Assembly: GCA_963819735.1 (NCBI GenBank)
Contig: CAWFXC010000005.1
Span: 868,001 to 932,000, forward strand
Source of the DNA: CAWFXC01 sp963819735
GTDB lineage: Bacteria > Actinomycetota > Acidimicrobiia > IMCC26256 > DASPTH01
Length of the DNA: 64,000 nucleotides
Direction of reading: 5' to 3'
In this document: positions 15,409 through 24,225 of the stretch, one piece after another
Position numbering within the stretch: the stretch's first letter is position 1
Layout: each line of letters begins with the position of its first letter
Position numbers and translations under genes: made by a program
Notes under the pieces: generated by a model
Told to the model about the DNA's origin: nothing
Seen by the model: only the letters and a program-made list of their open reading frames with translations
Databases searched by the model: none

Positions 15409-16587
15409 TCACGGGGCGGATGCATCAAGCGTGCTGGTCGCTATACCGGTCGGAGTTCGCAGCGCGGCAACGTGGGCGTGGGGTTCGTCGATGGTGTGTG
15501 GGCAAGCGGTAAGTCCCCAGTAAACGCGTGACAGTCGCTGCGCCTGTGCATCTACTCGTGTGGCCGCTGGGGGGCTCTCATGCTGTACGGAAGCAACGAA
15601 CGGGTTTCGGGGTTGTCCGTGATTGTCGGTTGGGGCTCGGGTGGGGCGTGGGCGGGTCACGATGATCTGTACGGTGGCGATGATCAGGACGACGATGGTG
15701 AAGATGCGTTCGCTTCTCGGTACTTCGTAGAAGAGGGCGTACACCTGGAGTGCCAGCGCGAGGCATTGGGCCGCGACGGGTAACGCGATTGCTCGCCATC
15801 CGGTTACGGACACCGGCTCTAGCTGGCCGGGGTGGGGTAACCATGCGGCGTAGGCGATGAGCGCCATCCCGGCGAGCCAGAGTGCGTCGAATGTTGTTTC
15901 GCTGCTGTAAGAGTGGCCGAGCGCGTTGACGGAATAGATCGCGTCCGCGACGCCTAGCGCGGCGAACCCGAAACCGAGCAGCATCCATATGCGGCCGGGA
16001 TGCCAACCCATCAAGGCCATCACGCCGAGTGTTGCTCCGACGATGATTGCGTCGCCGAGCGGGTACGCGAAGTCCACTACGTCACCGAGGGTGGCCGCGT
16101 GGGAGGACTGTGCGGCGGGTTGGAGGAACAGCGCCACCCATGGTGTAGCGACGAGGAGCATGACCACCACGCCGTCGATCCAGCGGTGAAGCTCGAACGC
16201 GGGTACCCGATCGCGGACGAGTAACACCAGGCCAGCGAAGACGAGCGGATACCACGCGAGCCAGAACACGTCGGACACGGTCGCGATCTGGGTGGTGTCA
16301 CCGCGCAGACTCCAGATCGTGTCGCCGATTGCCCACGCGATCATCGCTGCGCCGATCAGCAACCACGCAGCGCGGCTTCGCTGAGCGCGTATGGCTCCGG
16401 CGACACACACCAACGCGGTGACCCAGACAGCGAAATCGACTAGCCAGTCTTCGAGGAAATCGTGGACACCTTCACCGCCGATACCCGTCGTGCCATGAAC
16501 GGCCAGCATGACCACGATGATGCCGATACCGATCCAGGTGACGCGTAGCCAGGCGGGTTGCAGACCCATCGCCTTGATCAGTTGCAC
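15409..16587 (-). CDS. Polytopic membrane protein resembling the sensor part of GGDEF/EAL proteins
   Basis: A 392-residue protein with about nine to ten hydrophobic helices in the first 305 residues (LRVTWIGIGIIVVMLAVHG; WLLIGAAMIAWAIGDTIWSL; SDVFWLAWYPLVFAGLVLLV; and so on). The WAIGDTIWSL and DVFWLAWYPLVFAGL segments are typical of the membrane input domain of actinobacterial diguanylate cyclase/phosphodiesterase proteins. No GGDEF or EAL domain follows; the last 85 residues are low in structure. It may be an orphan sensor domain, or a longer gene cut by a frameshift near residue 305. Confidence 0.65.
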   Translation of the reverse strand: MQLIKAMGLQPAWLRVTWIGIGIIVVMLAVHGTTGIGGEGVHDFLEDWLVDFAVWVTALVCVAGAIRAQRSRAAWLLIGAAMIAWAIGDTIWSLRGDTTQIATVSDVFWLAWYPLVFAGLVLLVRDRVPAFELHRWIDGVVVMLLVATPWVALFLQPAAQSSHAATLGDVVDFAYPLGDAIIVGATLGVMALMGWHPGRIWMLLGFGFAALGVADAIYSVNALGHSYSSETTFDALWLAGMALIAYAAWLPHPGQLEPVSVTGWRAIALPVAAQCLALALQVYALFYEVPRSERIFTIVVLIIATVQIIVTRPRPTRAPTDNHGQPRNPFVASVQHESPPAATRVDAQAQRLSRVYWGLTACPHTIDEPHAHVAALRTPTGIATSTLDASAP

Positions 16588-16617
16588 GTCTCCTCTTCGC
16601 CGCGGCTCAGCGTCGGG

Positions 16618-17076
16618 TCAGGATCGCTGGGTGGCCTGCTCAATGGCGCGAAGCGATCCGGCGACTTCTTTGCTGAGTTGTCGTTTTCGAATCGGTCCTG
16701 CCAACACCTTGCGATCGATCGTCTTGAGGAAGACATCCCAGCGAACGGTCACGATCGCCGCCGAATCGACCGGGACAACTTCCCAATGCCAGATCGCATA
16801 GGACGGATTGCCATCCGCGTTCACTGTCCGGTACGCGAACCGATGGGCATCACGATCGATGACTTCGACGCAGGACCGGCTCTGCCAACTCGGCATGTGA
16901 TTCGGGTGCATCGCCACGGTCCACTCCGCGCCCACCGTGAGTTCCAGTGGGCGCTCAACAATGCTCTCGATCGCGTCATTCCATTCCGGAAGACGATCGA
17001 TGTTCGTGATCACACTGAAAACCGCATCGGCGGGGGCATCAACGCGGCACCGCGCGGTCCCGTGTATCTCCTGCAT
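16618..17076 (-). CDS. SRPBCC-family (START-like) protein
   Basis: A 152-residue protein of the Bet v1-like fold: GTARCRVDAPADAVFSVITN, then RLPEWNDAIESIV, WTVAMHP, the central FAYRTVNADGNPSY and WHWEVVP strands and a long C-terminal helix (KEVAGSLRAIEQA). Such proteins bind hydrophobic ligands or act as polyketide cyclase-like enzymes. The ATG at 17076 is chosen because GGAGG lies 7 bp upstream; nine further residues in frame upstream lack support. Confidence 0.86.
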   Translation of the reverse strand: MQEIHGTARCRVDAPADAVFSVITNIDRLPEWNDAIESIVERPLELTVGAEWTVAMHPNHMPSWQSRSCVEVIDRDAHRFAYRTVNADGNPSYAIWHWEVVPVDSAAIVTVRWDVFLKTIDRKVLAGPIRKRQLSKEVAGSLRAIEQATQRS

Positions 17077-17238
17077 CGTCAACCTCCGATGCTGGTCACC
17101 CACGAACGTATCCCTTTAGCGACTCGCTGACCAACGATCGGGTGACACCCGCCCGAGCACACACAAGACGAAAGGTCGAGCGCGCTTCGACTGCGCTCGT
17201 TGCAAAATGACCAATGGGGTCCGCTGGGTTCGCCGGAT

Positions 17239-17763
17239 TCACTGGTAGTCGGACTCTAGGAGCGGCAGGACTCGGTTCCAATCCAATCGGTTGCAAAGCT
17301 CGCCTTCGGGTGAGTCGAGCTCTCGGCGATGGTGGTGAGTATGGGGATACGGGATCTCGATGTACTCGCGTCGAAACCCCTGCACTTCGAGTTCACGCTC
17401 GAAGGCGTCGAGGTCGCCGTAGGCGTAGATGAGGTCGTGTTCGTCGAGGACCAGCAGGTCGGAGTTCTTGGTGCTGCCGACCCAGACATCAGCGCGAGCG
17501 TCGTACACGAAGAGATCGTGATATTCGTCGAGGAAGTCCAAAGCTTGCAGATAGGTGCGGGGGACGGCCTCGTATCGCCCGACACCGGGTCCGGTACCTG
17601 AGCTCGAAACCCGCAGCACCACGAGGAGGAAGAGCGGCTCTGACAGGAGCGACGCAAGGGTGCTCAGCAACCGGGGCGAATCATCGCCGCCGCCGATTCG
17701 CAGTCGTTCGGGCCCGGTGGTCGGTTGGCGGGCGAACGCGTCGGGATGGATGAAGGCAGGCAT
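17239..17763 (-). CDS. Hypothetical protein
   Basis: A 174-residue acidic protein without membrane segments or signal peptide. Parts such as YLQALDFLDEYHDLFVYDAR and DLIYAYGDLDAFERELEVQG look like real globular protein, and the codon pattern is consistent with a gene. A His-rich patch (YPHTHHHRR) lies near residue 140. No family is recognised. The start is uncertain because the first 40 residues are less ordered. Confidence 0.55.
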   Translation of the reverse strand: MPAFIHPDAFARQPTTGPERLRIGGGDDSPRLLSTLASLLSEPLFLLVVLRVSSSGTGPGVGRYEAVPRTYLQALDFLDEYHDLFVYDARADVWVGSTKNSDLLVLDEHDLIYAYGDLDAFERELEVQGFRREYIEIPYPHTHHHRRELDSPEGELCNRLDWNRVLPLLESDYQ

Positions 17764-17995
17764 CGATGGGCCCGCGTCAGGACTGGGACGTCCCTCTTCA
17801 TCGGGAACAGCTTGCCGAGCATTCTCCCGACGGTATCGACGTCGATCGCCGCGCCAGGTGACAAATCGCCATCGTCCGCGCGGCAGGCAGGAACCTCCGC
17901 TCTGACCGCGTGGGGTCGGTGTTCGTTGCGCTTCGGGCGGTGTTACTCGCAGGAGCTCGGGAGTTCACGCCGGGCGCCAAGTTCTGAGGTGGCTC

Positions 17996-19162
17996 TCAGT
18001 ACGATCGCGGCAACCCGAGGAACTGCTCGCCGATGCGGTTGCGCACCATCTCGTTGGTGAGGGGCGAGAAGCTCCAGAGCCGCACGTCGCGGAAGTACCG
18101 CTGCATCGCGAAGTCGCGGCTGTAGCCAGCTCCGCCCATCAGTTGCATGCCCTTGCGGGCGATGCGCTCCGCTCCCTCCGAAGCGACGAGCTTGGCCATG
18201 GCCGCGAGGGAGCCGGCGTCGCCGCCGGCCACCTCGATCTCTGCCGCCCGCCCCATGAGGCCGCGTGCCGCTTCGAGCGCGACCGCACCGTCGACGAGCC
18301 AGTGCTGCGGCGTCTGGAACGCGCCGATCGGCTTCCCGAACACCTCCCGTTCGTTCGCATACTGCACCGCGAGGTCGAGGGCTCCCCGGCCCGCGCCCAT
18401 GCACGCGGCCGCGGCATTGAGCCCCTCCCGGTTGATGGTGGCGAACACCTGTCGCATGCCGGCGTCGACCTCGCCGAGCACCGCGTTGTCGCCAACGAGA
18501 ACGTCGTCGTAGACCACCTCACAGGTCGACATGCCGTGGATTCCGAACGTGTCGAGCGCCCGGATCTGCACACCAGCGGCGTCGGCCGGAACGAGGAACA
18601 TCGTGACCCCGCTGACCGGGCTGCGCTCGATGGGCGCGGTCCGTGCGAGTACGACGAGATGACGCGCGAGCGTGGCGCCCGAGGTCCACATCTTCTCGCC
18701 GGAGATGCGCCAACCGCCGCCGGGGAGCCGCTCCGCGCGCGTGCGCATCGCGCGGGCCATGTCGGTGCCGCCCCCGGCTTCCGACATGGAGAACGACACC
18801 TTGGTCGTTCCGGCGAGGAGCGCGTCGACGATCAGGCGGTGTTCGTCGGTGCTACCGAACGTCGCGAGGACCTGAGTCACGGCGTACTGCGCGATCAGGA
18901 ACGCCGCCATCGACGTCGGCCCTGCGGCCACTTCCTCGACGACAACGAGTTGGTCGCGCACGTCTCCGACCCCGCCGACGTGCATTGGCGCACCCACCGC
19001 CAGCGCACCGATGCCGGCGAGGGCGCGGTAGAGGTGGTCGTCGAACTGCTCGGCTTCGTCGAGCGCTCGCGTGCGCTCGGGTGGCGAGACCTCGGCGACG
19101 ACTCGGCGCACGGTCGCTCGCAGCTCGGCGCGCTCGGCCGTGTCAGCAAGGGGATCCGTCAT
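17996..19162 (-). CDS. Acyl-CoA dehydrogenase
   Basis: A 388-residue flavoprotein of the acyl-CoA dehydrogenase family, which puts a trans-2 double bond into an acyl-CoA. Landmarks are the mid-domain KVSFSMSEAGGGTDMA, WTSGATLARHLVV for FAD/substrate contacts and the C-terminal helical domain with QLMGGAGYSRDFAMQRYFRD. The end has SPLTNEMVRN in place of the usual GTNEIQ. It diverges from the HAPMO-like monooxygenase at 19293; both starts have a TAG-type -10 box 6 bp upstream, suggesting leaderless transcripts from a shared 130-bp region. Confidence 0.9.
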   Translation of the reverse strand: MTDPLADTAERAELRATVRRVVAEVSPPERTRALDEAEQFDDHLYRALAGIGALAVGAPMHVGGVGDVRDQLVVVEEVAAGPTSMAAFLIAQYAVTQVLATFGSTDEHRLIVDALLAGTTKVSFSMSEAGGGTDMARAMRTRAERLPGGGWRISGEKMWTSGATLARHLVVLARTAPIERSPVSGVTMFLVPADAAGVQIRALDTFGIHGMSTCEVVYDDVLVGDNAVLGEVDAGMRQVFATINREGLNAAAACMGAGRGALDLAVQYANEREVFGKPIGAFQTPQHWLVDGAVALEAARGLMGRAAEIEVAGGDAGSLAAMAKLVASEGAERIARKGMQLMGGAGYSRDFAMQRYFRDVRLWSFSPLTNEMVRNRIGEQFLGLPRSY

Positions 19163-19292
19163 GGCAGGAAACTAGGCGTTCGCTCGCCGCTCAGCGTCCC
19201 GCTGCCGCGGCCGAGATCTGTTCACGCAGCACGCCGGGTGACCGATCGGCGATCGACGAGCGTTCGCATTCCGCCGCTCCTAGGCTCACCGC

Positions 19293-21239
19293 ATGAACGA
19301 AGGACGGAATCCGCACGTCGGTGAACCGTTCACGGACGGCGACGCCGCCATCGCGGCGGCGCTCGAGGACGTGTCGGTTCCCGTGTTGCTGTGCTCGCTC
19401 GTGCACATGACGGGCGACCCTTCGTGGATCCGCGACGTGTCGCTCCCGCGCATGCCGGGCACCATGGATCTGCAGGGCAGCCTCGACGACGAAGAGCTTG
19501 CTGCCATCCGGCAACGCGCGGTGCCGGCGATCGCCGCCTACCGCGACGGCGGGTGCATCCCACACGAGCTGCCGAGGGAGGTCGTCCTCGAGATGTTCGC
19601 GTTCCTCGCGGGCACCCCGCTCGACGAGGGCGTCATGGTGCCGATGTTCGTCGAGGACATGCAGTTCGACGGCGCCGACAGCGGCGTGATCGCGTGGGGC
19701 GACGAGGTGTCGGACACGGCGAAGGCGGCGTCGCCGGTCGTCGTGATCGGCGCCGGCCTGTCAGGCATCCTCGCGGGGATCCGCCTGACGCAGGCCGGAC
19801 TCCCGTTCGTGATCGTCGAGAAGGACGAGGGCCCGGGCGGCACGTGGTGGGAGAACCGGTATCCGGGCGCACGGGTCGACGTCGGGAGTCATCACTACTG
19901 CTACGCGTTCGAGCCGTCGCACCACTGGACCGAGTACTACTGCCAGCAGCCCGAGCTGCGCGACTACTTCGTTCGGGTGCTCGACACCTACGAACTCCGT
20001 CCTCGGTGTCGGTTCGGTACCGAAGTGACCTCACTCACGTGGGACGAGTCGGCGAGCGCGTGGCACGTGGGGATCCGGAACCCGGACGGAACGTTCGAGG
20101 TGCTCGACGCGCGTTTCGTCATCAGCGCAGTGGGCTCGTTGAACATCCCGAGGCTGCCGGACATCCCCGGCATGGATGATTTCGCGGGGCCGTCTTTCCA
20201 CTCGGCGCGCTGGCCCGACGGGCTCGACCTCACGGGAAAGCGGTTCGCGCTCGTCGGCGCCGGCGCCTCCGGGTTCCAGATCGCGCCGACTATCGCCGAC
20301 ACGGTCGAGCAGCTCACGATCTTCCAGCGGACGACGCAGTGGATGCTCCCGAACCCGCTGTACCACGCGAAGGTGCCGTCCGGAGACCGATGGTCGATGC
20401 AGCACCTCCCGTTCTACGCGCGCTGGTTCCGGTTCGTCATGCTGTATCCGGGCATCGCGATGGGGACGGAGGCATACCGGATCGATCCCGAGTTCCGCGC
20501 CAGCGAGGGCGTCTCGGTCAACGAGGAGAACGACCTGCGGCGCAAGCAGCTGGTGTCGTGGATCACGATGCACCTCGAAGGCCGACCCGACCTGATCGAG
20601 AAGTCGATTCCCGACTACCCGGCGATGGGCAAGCGGATCCTCCAGGACAACGGGTCGTGGTTGCGCACGTTGAAGAAGCCGAACGTCGAGCTCGTGCACA
20701 CGGGCATCGAGCGCATCGTCGCTGAGGGTGTGCTCACGGTCGATGGCACGCGGCGCGAAGCCGATGTCATCTGTTACGCGACCGGGTTCCGGCACAACGA
20801 CTTCCTCGACACGATCGAGCTGACGGGACGCAACGGCGTTTCGTTGCGCGAGCAGTGGGGCGACGAGCCGACCGCGTTCCTCGGGATCACGATCCCGAAC
20901 TTCCCGAACCTCTTCTGCATGTACGGGCCGGGGACGAACCTGGCGCACGGGGCGAGCCTGTTCTTCCATTCCGAATGCCAGATCCACTACGCGATGGACT
21001 GCATCCGCCGAGTCCTGACGGCCGATGCCCGGACGATCGAAGTGCGCAAGGACGCTCACGACGAATACGTCGCGCGCTACCGCAATGAGATCGATCAGCT
21101 CGTGTGGTCACACCCGTCGATCGAACACAGCCACTACAAGAACCCGCAGGGCAAGATCTTCACGCTGTCGCCGTGGCGGCTCGAGCTGTACTGGGAATGG
21201 ACGCGATCGGCCGATCCCGAGCAGTACCTCGTCGGCTGA
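19293..21239 (+). CDS. Baeyer-Villiger monooxygenase, 4-hydroxyacetophenone monooxygenase-like
   Basis: A 648-residue FAD/NADPH enzyme that would insert oxygen next to a ketone. The FAD Rossmann motif GAGLSG is at 153-158, the GGTWWENRYPGAR segment follows, the BVMO fingerprint FAGPSFHSARWP with the key His303 is at 297-308, and the NADPH motif GAGASG is near 322. The 140-residue extension before the FAD domain matches the layout and total length of 4-hydroxyacetophenone monooxygenases (about 640 residues). It heads a run of oxidative genes (P450 40 bp after, a second monooxygenase, an acyl-CoA dehydrogenase). Confidence 0.92.
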   Translation: MNEGRNPHVGEPFTDGDAAIAAALEDVSVPVLLCSLVHMTGDPSWIRDVSLPRMPGTMDLQGSLDDEELAAIRQRAVPAIAAYRDGGCIPHELPREVVLEMFAFLAGTPLDEGVMVPMFVEDMQFDGADSGVIAWGDEVSDTAKAASPVVVIGAGLSGILAGIRLTQAGLPFVIVEKDEGPGGTWWENRYPGARVDVGSHHYCYAFEPSHHWTEYYCQQPELRDYFVRVLDTYELRPRCRFGTEVTSLTWDESASAWHVGIRNPDGTFEVLDARFVISAVGSLNIPRLPDIPGMDDFAGPSFHSARWPDGLDLTGKRFALVGAGASGFQIAPTIADTVEQLTIFQRTTQWMLPNPLYHAKVPSGDRWSMQHLPFYARWFRFVMLYPGIAMGTEAYRIDPEFRASEGVSVNEENDLRRKQLVSWITMHLEGRPDLIEKSIPDYPAMGKRILQDNGSWLRTLKKPNVELVHTGIERIVAEGVLTVDGTRREADVICYATGFRHNDFLDTIELTGRNGVSLREQWGDEPTAFLGITIPNFPNLFCMYGPGTNLAHGASLFFHSECQIHYAMDCIRRVLTADARTIEVRKDAHDEYVARYRNEIDQLVWSHPSIEHSHYKNPQGKIFTLSPWRLELYWEWTRSADPEQYLVG

Positions 21240-21278
21240 ACCGGCGACGCAAGCGCTGATGGAGCTCGGGCGCTTGCC

Positions 21279-22508
21279 GTGGTCACCGGCCTGGGACAAG
21301 ATCCCGCGGTGACCGCAGCCGGCGAGGCGACCTTCGAGTTCGATTCTCTGCTCCGTCCCGAGTTCGCCCGGGCACCGCAGCCCTACTTCCGCCAGATGCG
21401 TGACACGAACCCGGTCATGCGTATGCCGTCGATGTTCGGCGGCGAGGGGTCAACGGTGTTCGTGGCGCGCAGCGACGACATCGAACAGGTGCTGCGTGAT
21501 CCGGAGCAATTCTCGTCGAAGTTCATCAGTGCGAGCGAGCTCGGTTACCCGCTCGTCCCGATCAACGTCGACCCGCCCGACCACCACCGATACCGGCGGC
21601 TGCTCGACCCGATGTTCGGCCCCAAGCAGATGGGCCGGCTGGAACGCGACATCAACCGGCGGGCCAACACGCTGATCGGCGCCTTCATCGGACGCGGCGG
21701 GTGCGACCTCGCGCGGGAGTTCGCGGTGCCGTTGCCGTGCGGCGTGTTCCTCGACCTGATGGGTCTGCCGCCGGACGAGCTCGCCACGTTCATCGATTGG
21801 AAGGACGCCATCCTCCGCGGCTCAGGGGAGTCGATGTCGGGCGACGATCCGGTTCGACAGCGGGCCCAGGCCGAGTCCACCGGACGGTTCGAGCGCCTGA
21901 TCGAGGAGCGACGCGCCGCTCCGCGCGACGACCTGCTCTCGCTCCTGGTGGCTTCCGAGGTCGAGGGCCAGCCGCTCACGCGAAACGAGTTGCTCGGGAT
22001 CTGCCAGCTAATGTTGATCGCCGGACTCGACACCGTCACCGACAGCCTCACCTGCTTCTATGCGTTCCTCGCGACGCACCCCGAGCACCGTCGCCGGCTG
22101 GTCGCCGACCCCGGCCTGATCCCGGCGGCAGTGGAGGAGCTTCTGCGCTTCGAATCACCCGTGCCGTTCGTGGTGCGCGTGGCCACGCGGGATCTGGAGC
22201 TGCGGGGCGTCCCGATCGCGGCGGGTGACCACGTCGTGCTGCTCATCGGCTCGTACAACACCGACGACCGGACCCACGAGCGACCGGTCGAGGTCGACTT
22301 CGACCGCGCGGCCATCCGGCACTTCGCGTTCGGCGCGGGCATCCACCGGTGCCTCGGCTCCCACCTCGCCCGCCTCGAGCTCCGCATCGCGCTCACCGAG
22401 TGGCACCGCCAGATCCCCGACTACCGGATACCGGACGGCGTCGAGCTCGAGTTCACGCCCGTCCTCCGCCAGGTCGAGCACCTCCCACTCGTCTTCGACG
22501 GTCCTTGA
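21279..22508 (+). CDS. Cytochrome P450
   Basis: A soluble bacterial P450 of 409 residues. The I-helix oxygen-activation motif is AGLDTVT (248-254), the K-helix ExxR is EELLR (286-290) and the haem loop FGAGIHRCLG (351-360) has Cys358 as the iron ligand. It needs a ferredoxin and reductase, which are not nearby. It would hydroxylate a hydrophobic substrate of the surrounding pathway. The GTG at 21279 is used; a GTG at 21309 is equally possible because neither has a strong ribosome binding site. Confidence 0.93.
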   Translation: MVTGLGQDPAVTAAGEATFEFDSLLRPEFARAPQPYFRQMRDTNPVMRMPSMFGGEGSTVFVARSDDIEQVLRDPEQFSSKFISASELGYPLVPINVDPPDHHRYRRLLDPMFGPKQMGRLERDINRRANTLIGAFIGRGGCDLAREFAVPLPCGVFLDLMGLPPDELATFIDWKDAILRGSGESMSGDDPVRQRAQAESTGRFERLIEERRAAPRDDLLSLLVASEVEGQPLTRNELLGICQLMLIAGLDTVTDSLTCFYAFLATHPEHRRRLVADPGLIPAAVEELLRFESPVPFVVRVATRDLELRGVPIAAGDHVVLLIGSYNTDDRTHERPVEVDFDRAAIRHFAFGAGIHRCLGSHLARLELRIALTEWHRQIPDYRIPDGVELEFTPVLRQVEHLPLVFDGP

Positions 22509-22571
22509 CGACGCGTTAGCTTCTGAGGGATCGCGTCGACCGGCGCGAGAGACCCGACGAGGTAGCAGCTC

Positions 22572-24200
22572 ATGAGTGGTAGCGAGGTCACGCTCGACGC
22601 GGACGTGGTGGTCGTCGGTGCGGGCATGTCGGGCCTGTACGCGCTGAAGGTGCTGCGCGACCACGGCCTGCAGGCCATCGTCCTGGAGAAGGGTGGGGGC
22701 GTCGGCGGCACGTGGTTCTGGAACCGGTACCCCGGTGCGCGCTGCGACATCCCGAGCCTGGAGTACTCGTTCGGGTTCGATCCCGACCTCGAGCAGGAGT
22801 GGGTCTGGACCGAGCACTTCGCGTCCCAACCGGAGATCGAGCGCTATCTGAACCACCTCGCCGATCGCTACGACCTGCGACGCGACATCCGGCTCTCGAC
22901 CGGCGTGACCGAGATGACGTTCGAAGAGGACTCCGACACCTGGGTGTTCGACACCGAGCCGGGTGAGCAGTTCCGGGCTCGGTTCGCGGTGATGGCGACG
23001 GGCGGACTGTCGGCACCGCACCGACCGTCGTGGCCGGGGATCGACCGGTTCGAGGGCCAGATCGTGCAGACCAGCCTGTGGCCCGACGAGCCGGTGGAGC
23101 TCGAAGGCCGGCGCATCGGCATCGTCGGAACGGGTTCGTCGGGGGTGCAGGCGATCCCCGAGCTGGCCAAGGTCGCCCGCCACCTGACGGTGTTCCAGCG
23201 CACGCCGGCGTTCACGTGGCCGTCGCGGAATCAGCCGCTGTCCGACGATCAGCAGTCCGAGGTGAAGGCGAGATACCGCGACCTGCGCCAGGAGCAGTAC
23301 GCGTCGTTCAGCGGCACCGCGGGAACGACCGGCGCCACGATCTTCGCCTTCCCGACCGACGAGCGGCGTATCCTCGACAGCACCCCCGAAGAACGCGAGG
23401 CCGCGCTCGCGGAGCACGGGTTCAGCGCCTGCCGGATCTGGGCCGACACCGCGTCCGATCTCGAGGCCAACGAGATGGCCGTCGAGCTGTTTCGGGAGAT
23501 GGTGCGGCGCACGGTGAAGGATCCCGGGCTGGCGGAATCGCTCTCGCCGCGCGGCTACCCGCTCGGATGCAAGCGTCCCGTGCTGGACTCGAGCTACTTC
23601 GAGACCTTCAACCGCGACAACGTCACCCTCGTCGATCTCGGCAAGGATCCGATCCAGGAGGTCACGCCGACGGGCATTCGCACCGAGCACCGTTTCGTGG
23701 AGCTCGACCTGCTCGTGCTCGCCACCGGATTCGACGCGATGACCGGTGCGCTCACGCGCATCGACGTACGCGGCCGCGGCGGGCGTCTCCTGCGCGACGA
23801 CTGGGCCGATGGACCACGGACGTACCTCGGCCTGGGCACCGTGGGCTACCCGAACCTGTTCATCTGCGTCGGGCCCGGCAGCCCCGGCGTCCTGGCGACG
23901 TACCCGCCGCAGATCGAGCTGCAGCTCGGTTGGATCTCCCAGTTCCTCCACTATCTCGTCGACCACGGCTACACGCGCGTCGAGGCCGATCTCGACGCGC
24001 AGCAAGAGTGGGGGGAGCACGTCAACGCGGTTGCGCAAGGGACCATGTTCACCGCCGACTCGTGCAACTCCTGGTACAACGGCGCCAACATCGAGGGCAA
24101 GCCGCGCGTCTTCCTGCCGTACGTCGGTGGACTGCCTCAATACATGGAACGGTGCAACGAGGTCGCGGCGCACGGCTACGACGGCTTCGTCCTGAGTTGA
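22572..24200 (+). CDS. Flavin-containing monooxygenase of the Baeyer-Villiger type, with altered fingerprint
   Basis: A 542-residue cyclohexanone-monooxygenase-like protein. FAD motif GAGMSG is at 16-21, GGTWFWNRYPGAR near 45-57, NADPH motif GTGSSG at 186-191, and the C-terminal ATGFDAMTGAL and GPGSPGVLA segments are typical. The BVMO fingerprint FxGxxxHxxxWP reads FEGQIVQTSLWP (160-171), with Gln166 where the His normally sits. Activity may therefore differ from ordinary Baeyer-Villiger chemistry. GAGGTAGCAGC precedes the ATG. It is followed 25 bp later by an acyl-CoA dehydrogenase and is likely in one operon with the P450. Confidence 0.9.
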   Translation: MSGSEVTLDADVVVVGAGMSGLYALKVLRDHGLQAIVLEKGGGVGGTWFWNRYPGARCDIPSLEYSFGFDPDLEQEWVWTEHFASQPEIERYLNHLADRYDLRRDIRLSTGVTEMTFEEDSDTWVFDTEPGEQFRARFAVMATGGLSAPHRPSWPGIDRFEGQIVQTSLWPDEPVELEGRRIGIVGTGSSGVQAIPELAKVARHLTVFQRTPAFTWPSRNQPLSDDQQSEVKARYRDLRQEQYASFSGTAGTTGATIFAFPTDERRILDSTPEEREAALAEHGFSACRIWADTASDLEANEMAVELFREMVRRTVKDPGLAESLSPRGYPLGCKRPVLDSSYFETFNRDNVTLVDLGKDPIQEVTPTGIRTEHRFVELDLLVLATGFDAMTGALTRIDVRGRGGRLLRDDWADGPRTYLGLGTVGYPNLFICVGPGSPGVLATYPPQIELQLGWISQFLHYLVDHGYTRVEADLDAQQEWGEHVNAVAQGTMFTADSCNSWYNGANIEGKPRVFLPYVGGLPQYMERCNEVAAHGYDGFVLS

Positions 24201-24225
24201 ACCCGCGGCGAGGAGCCCGAGTGAC

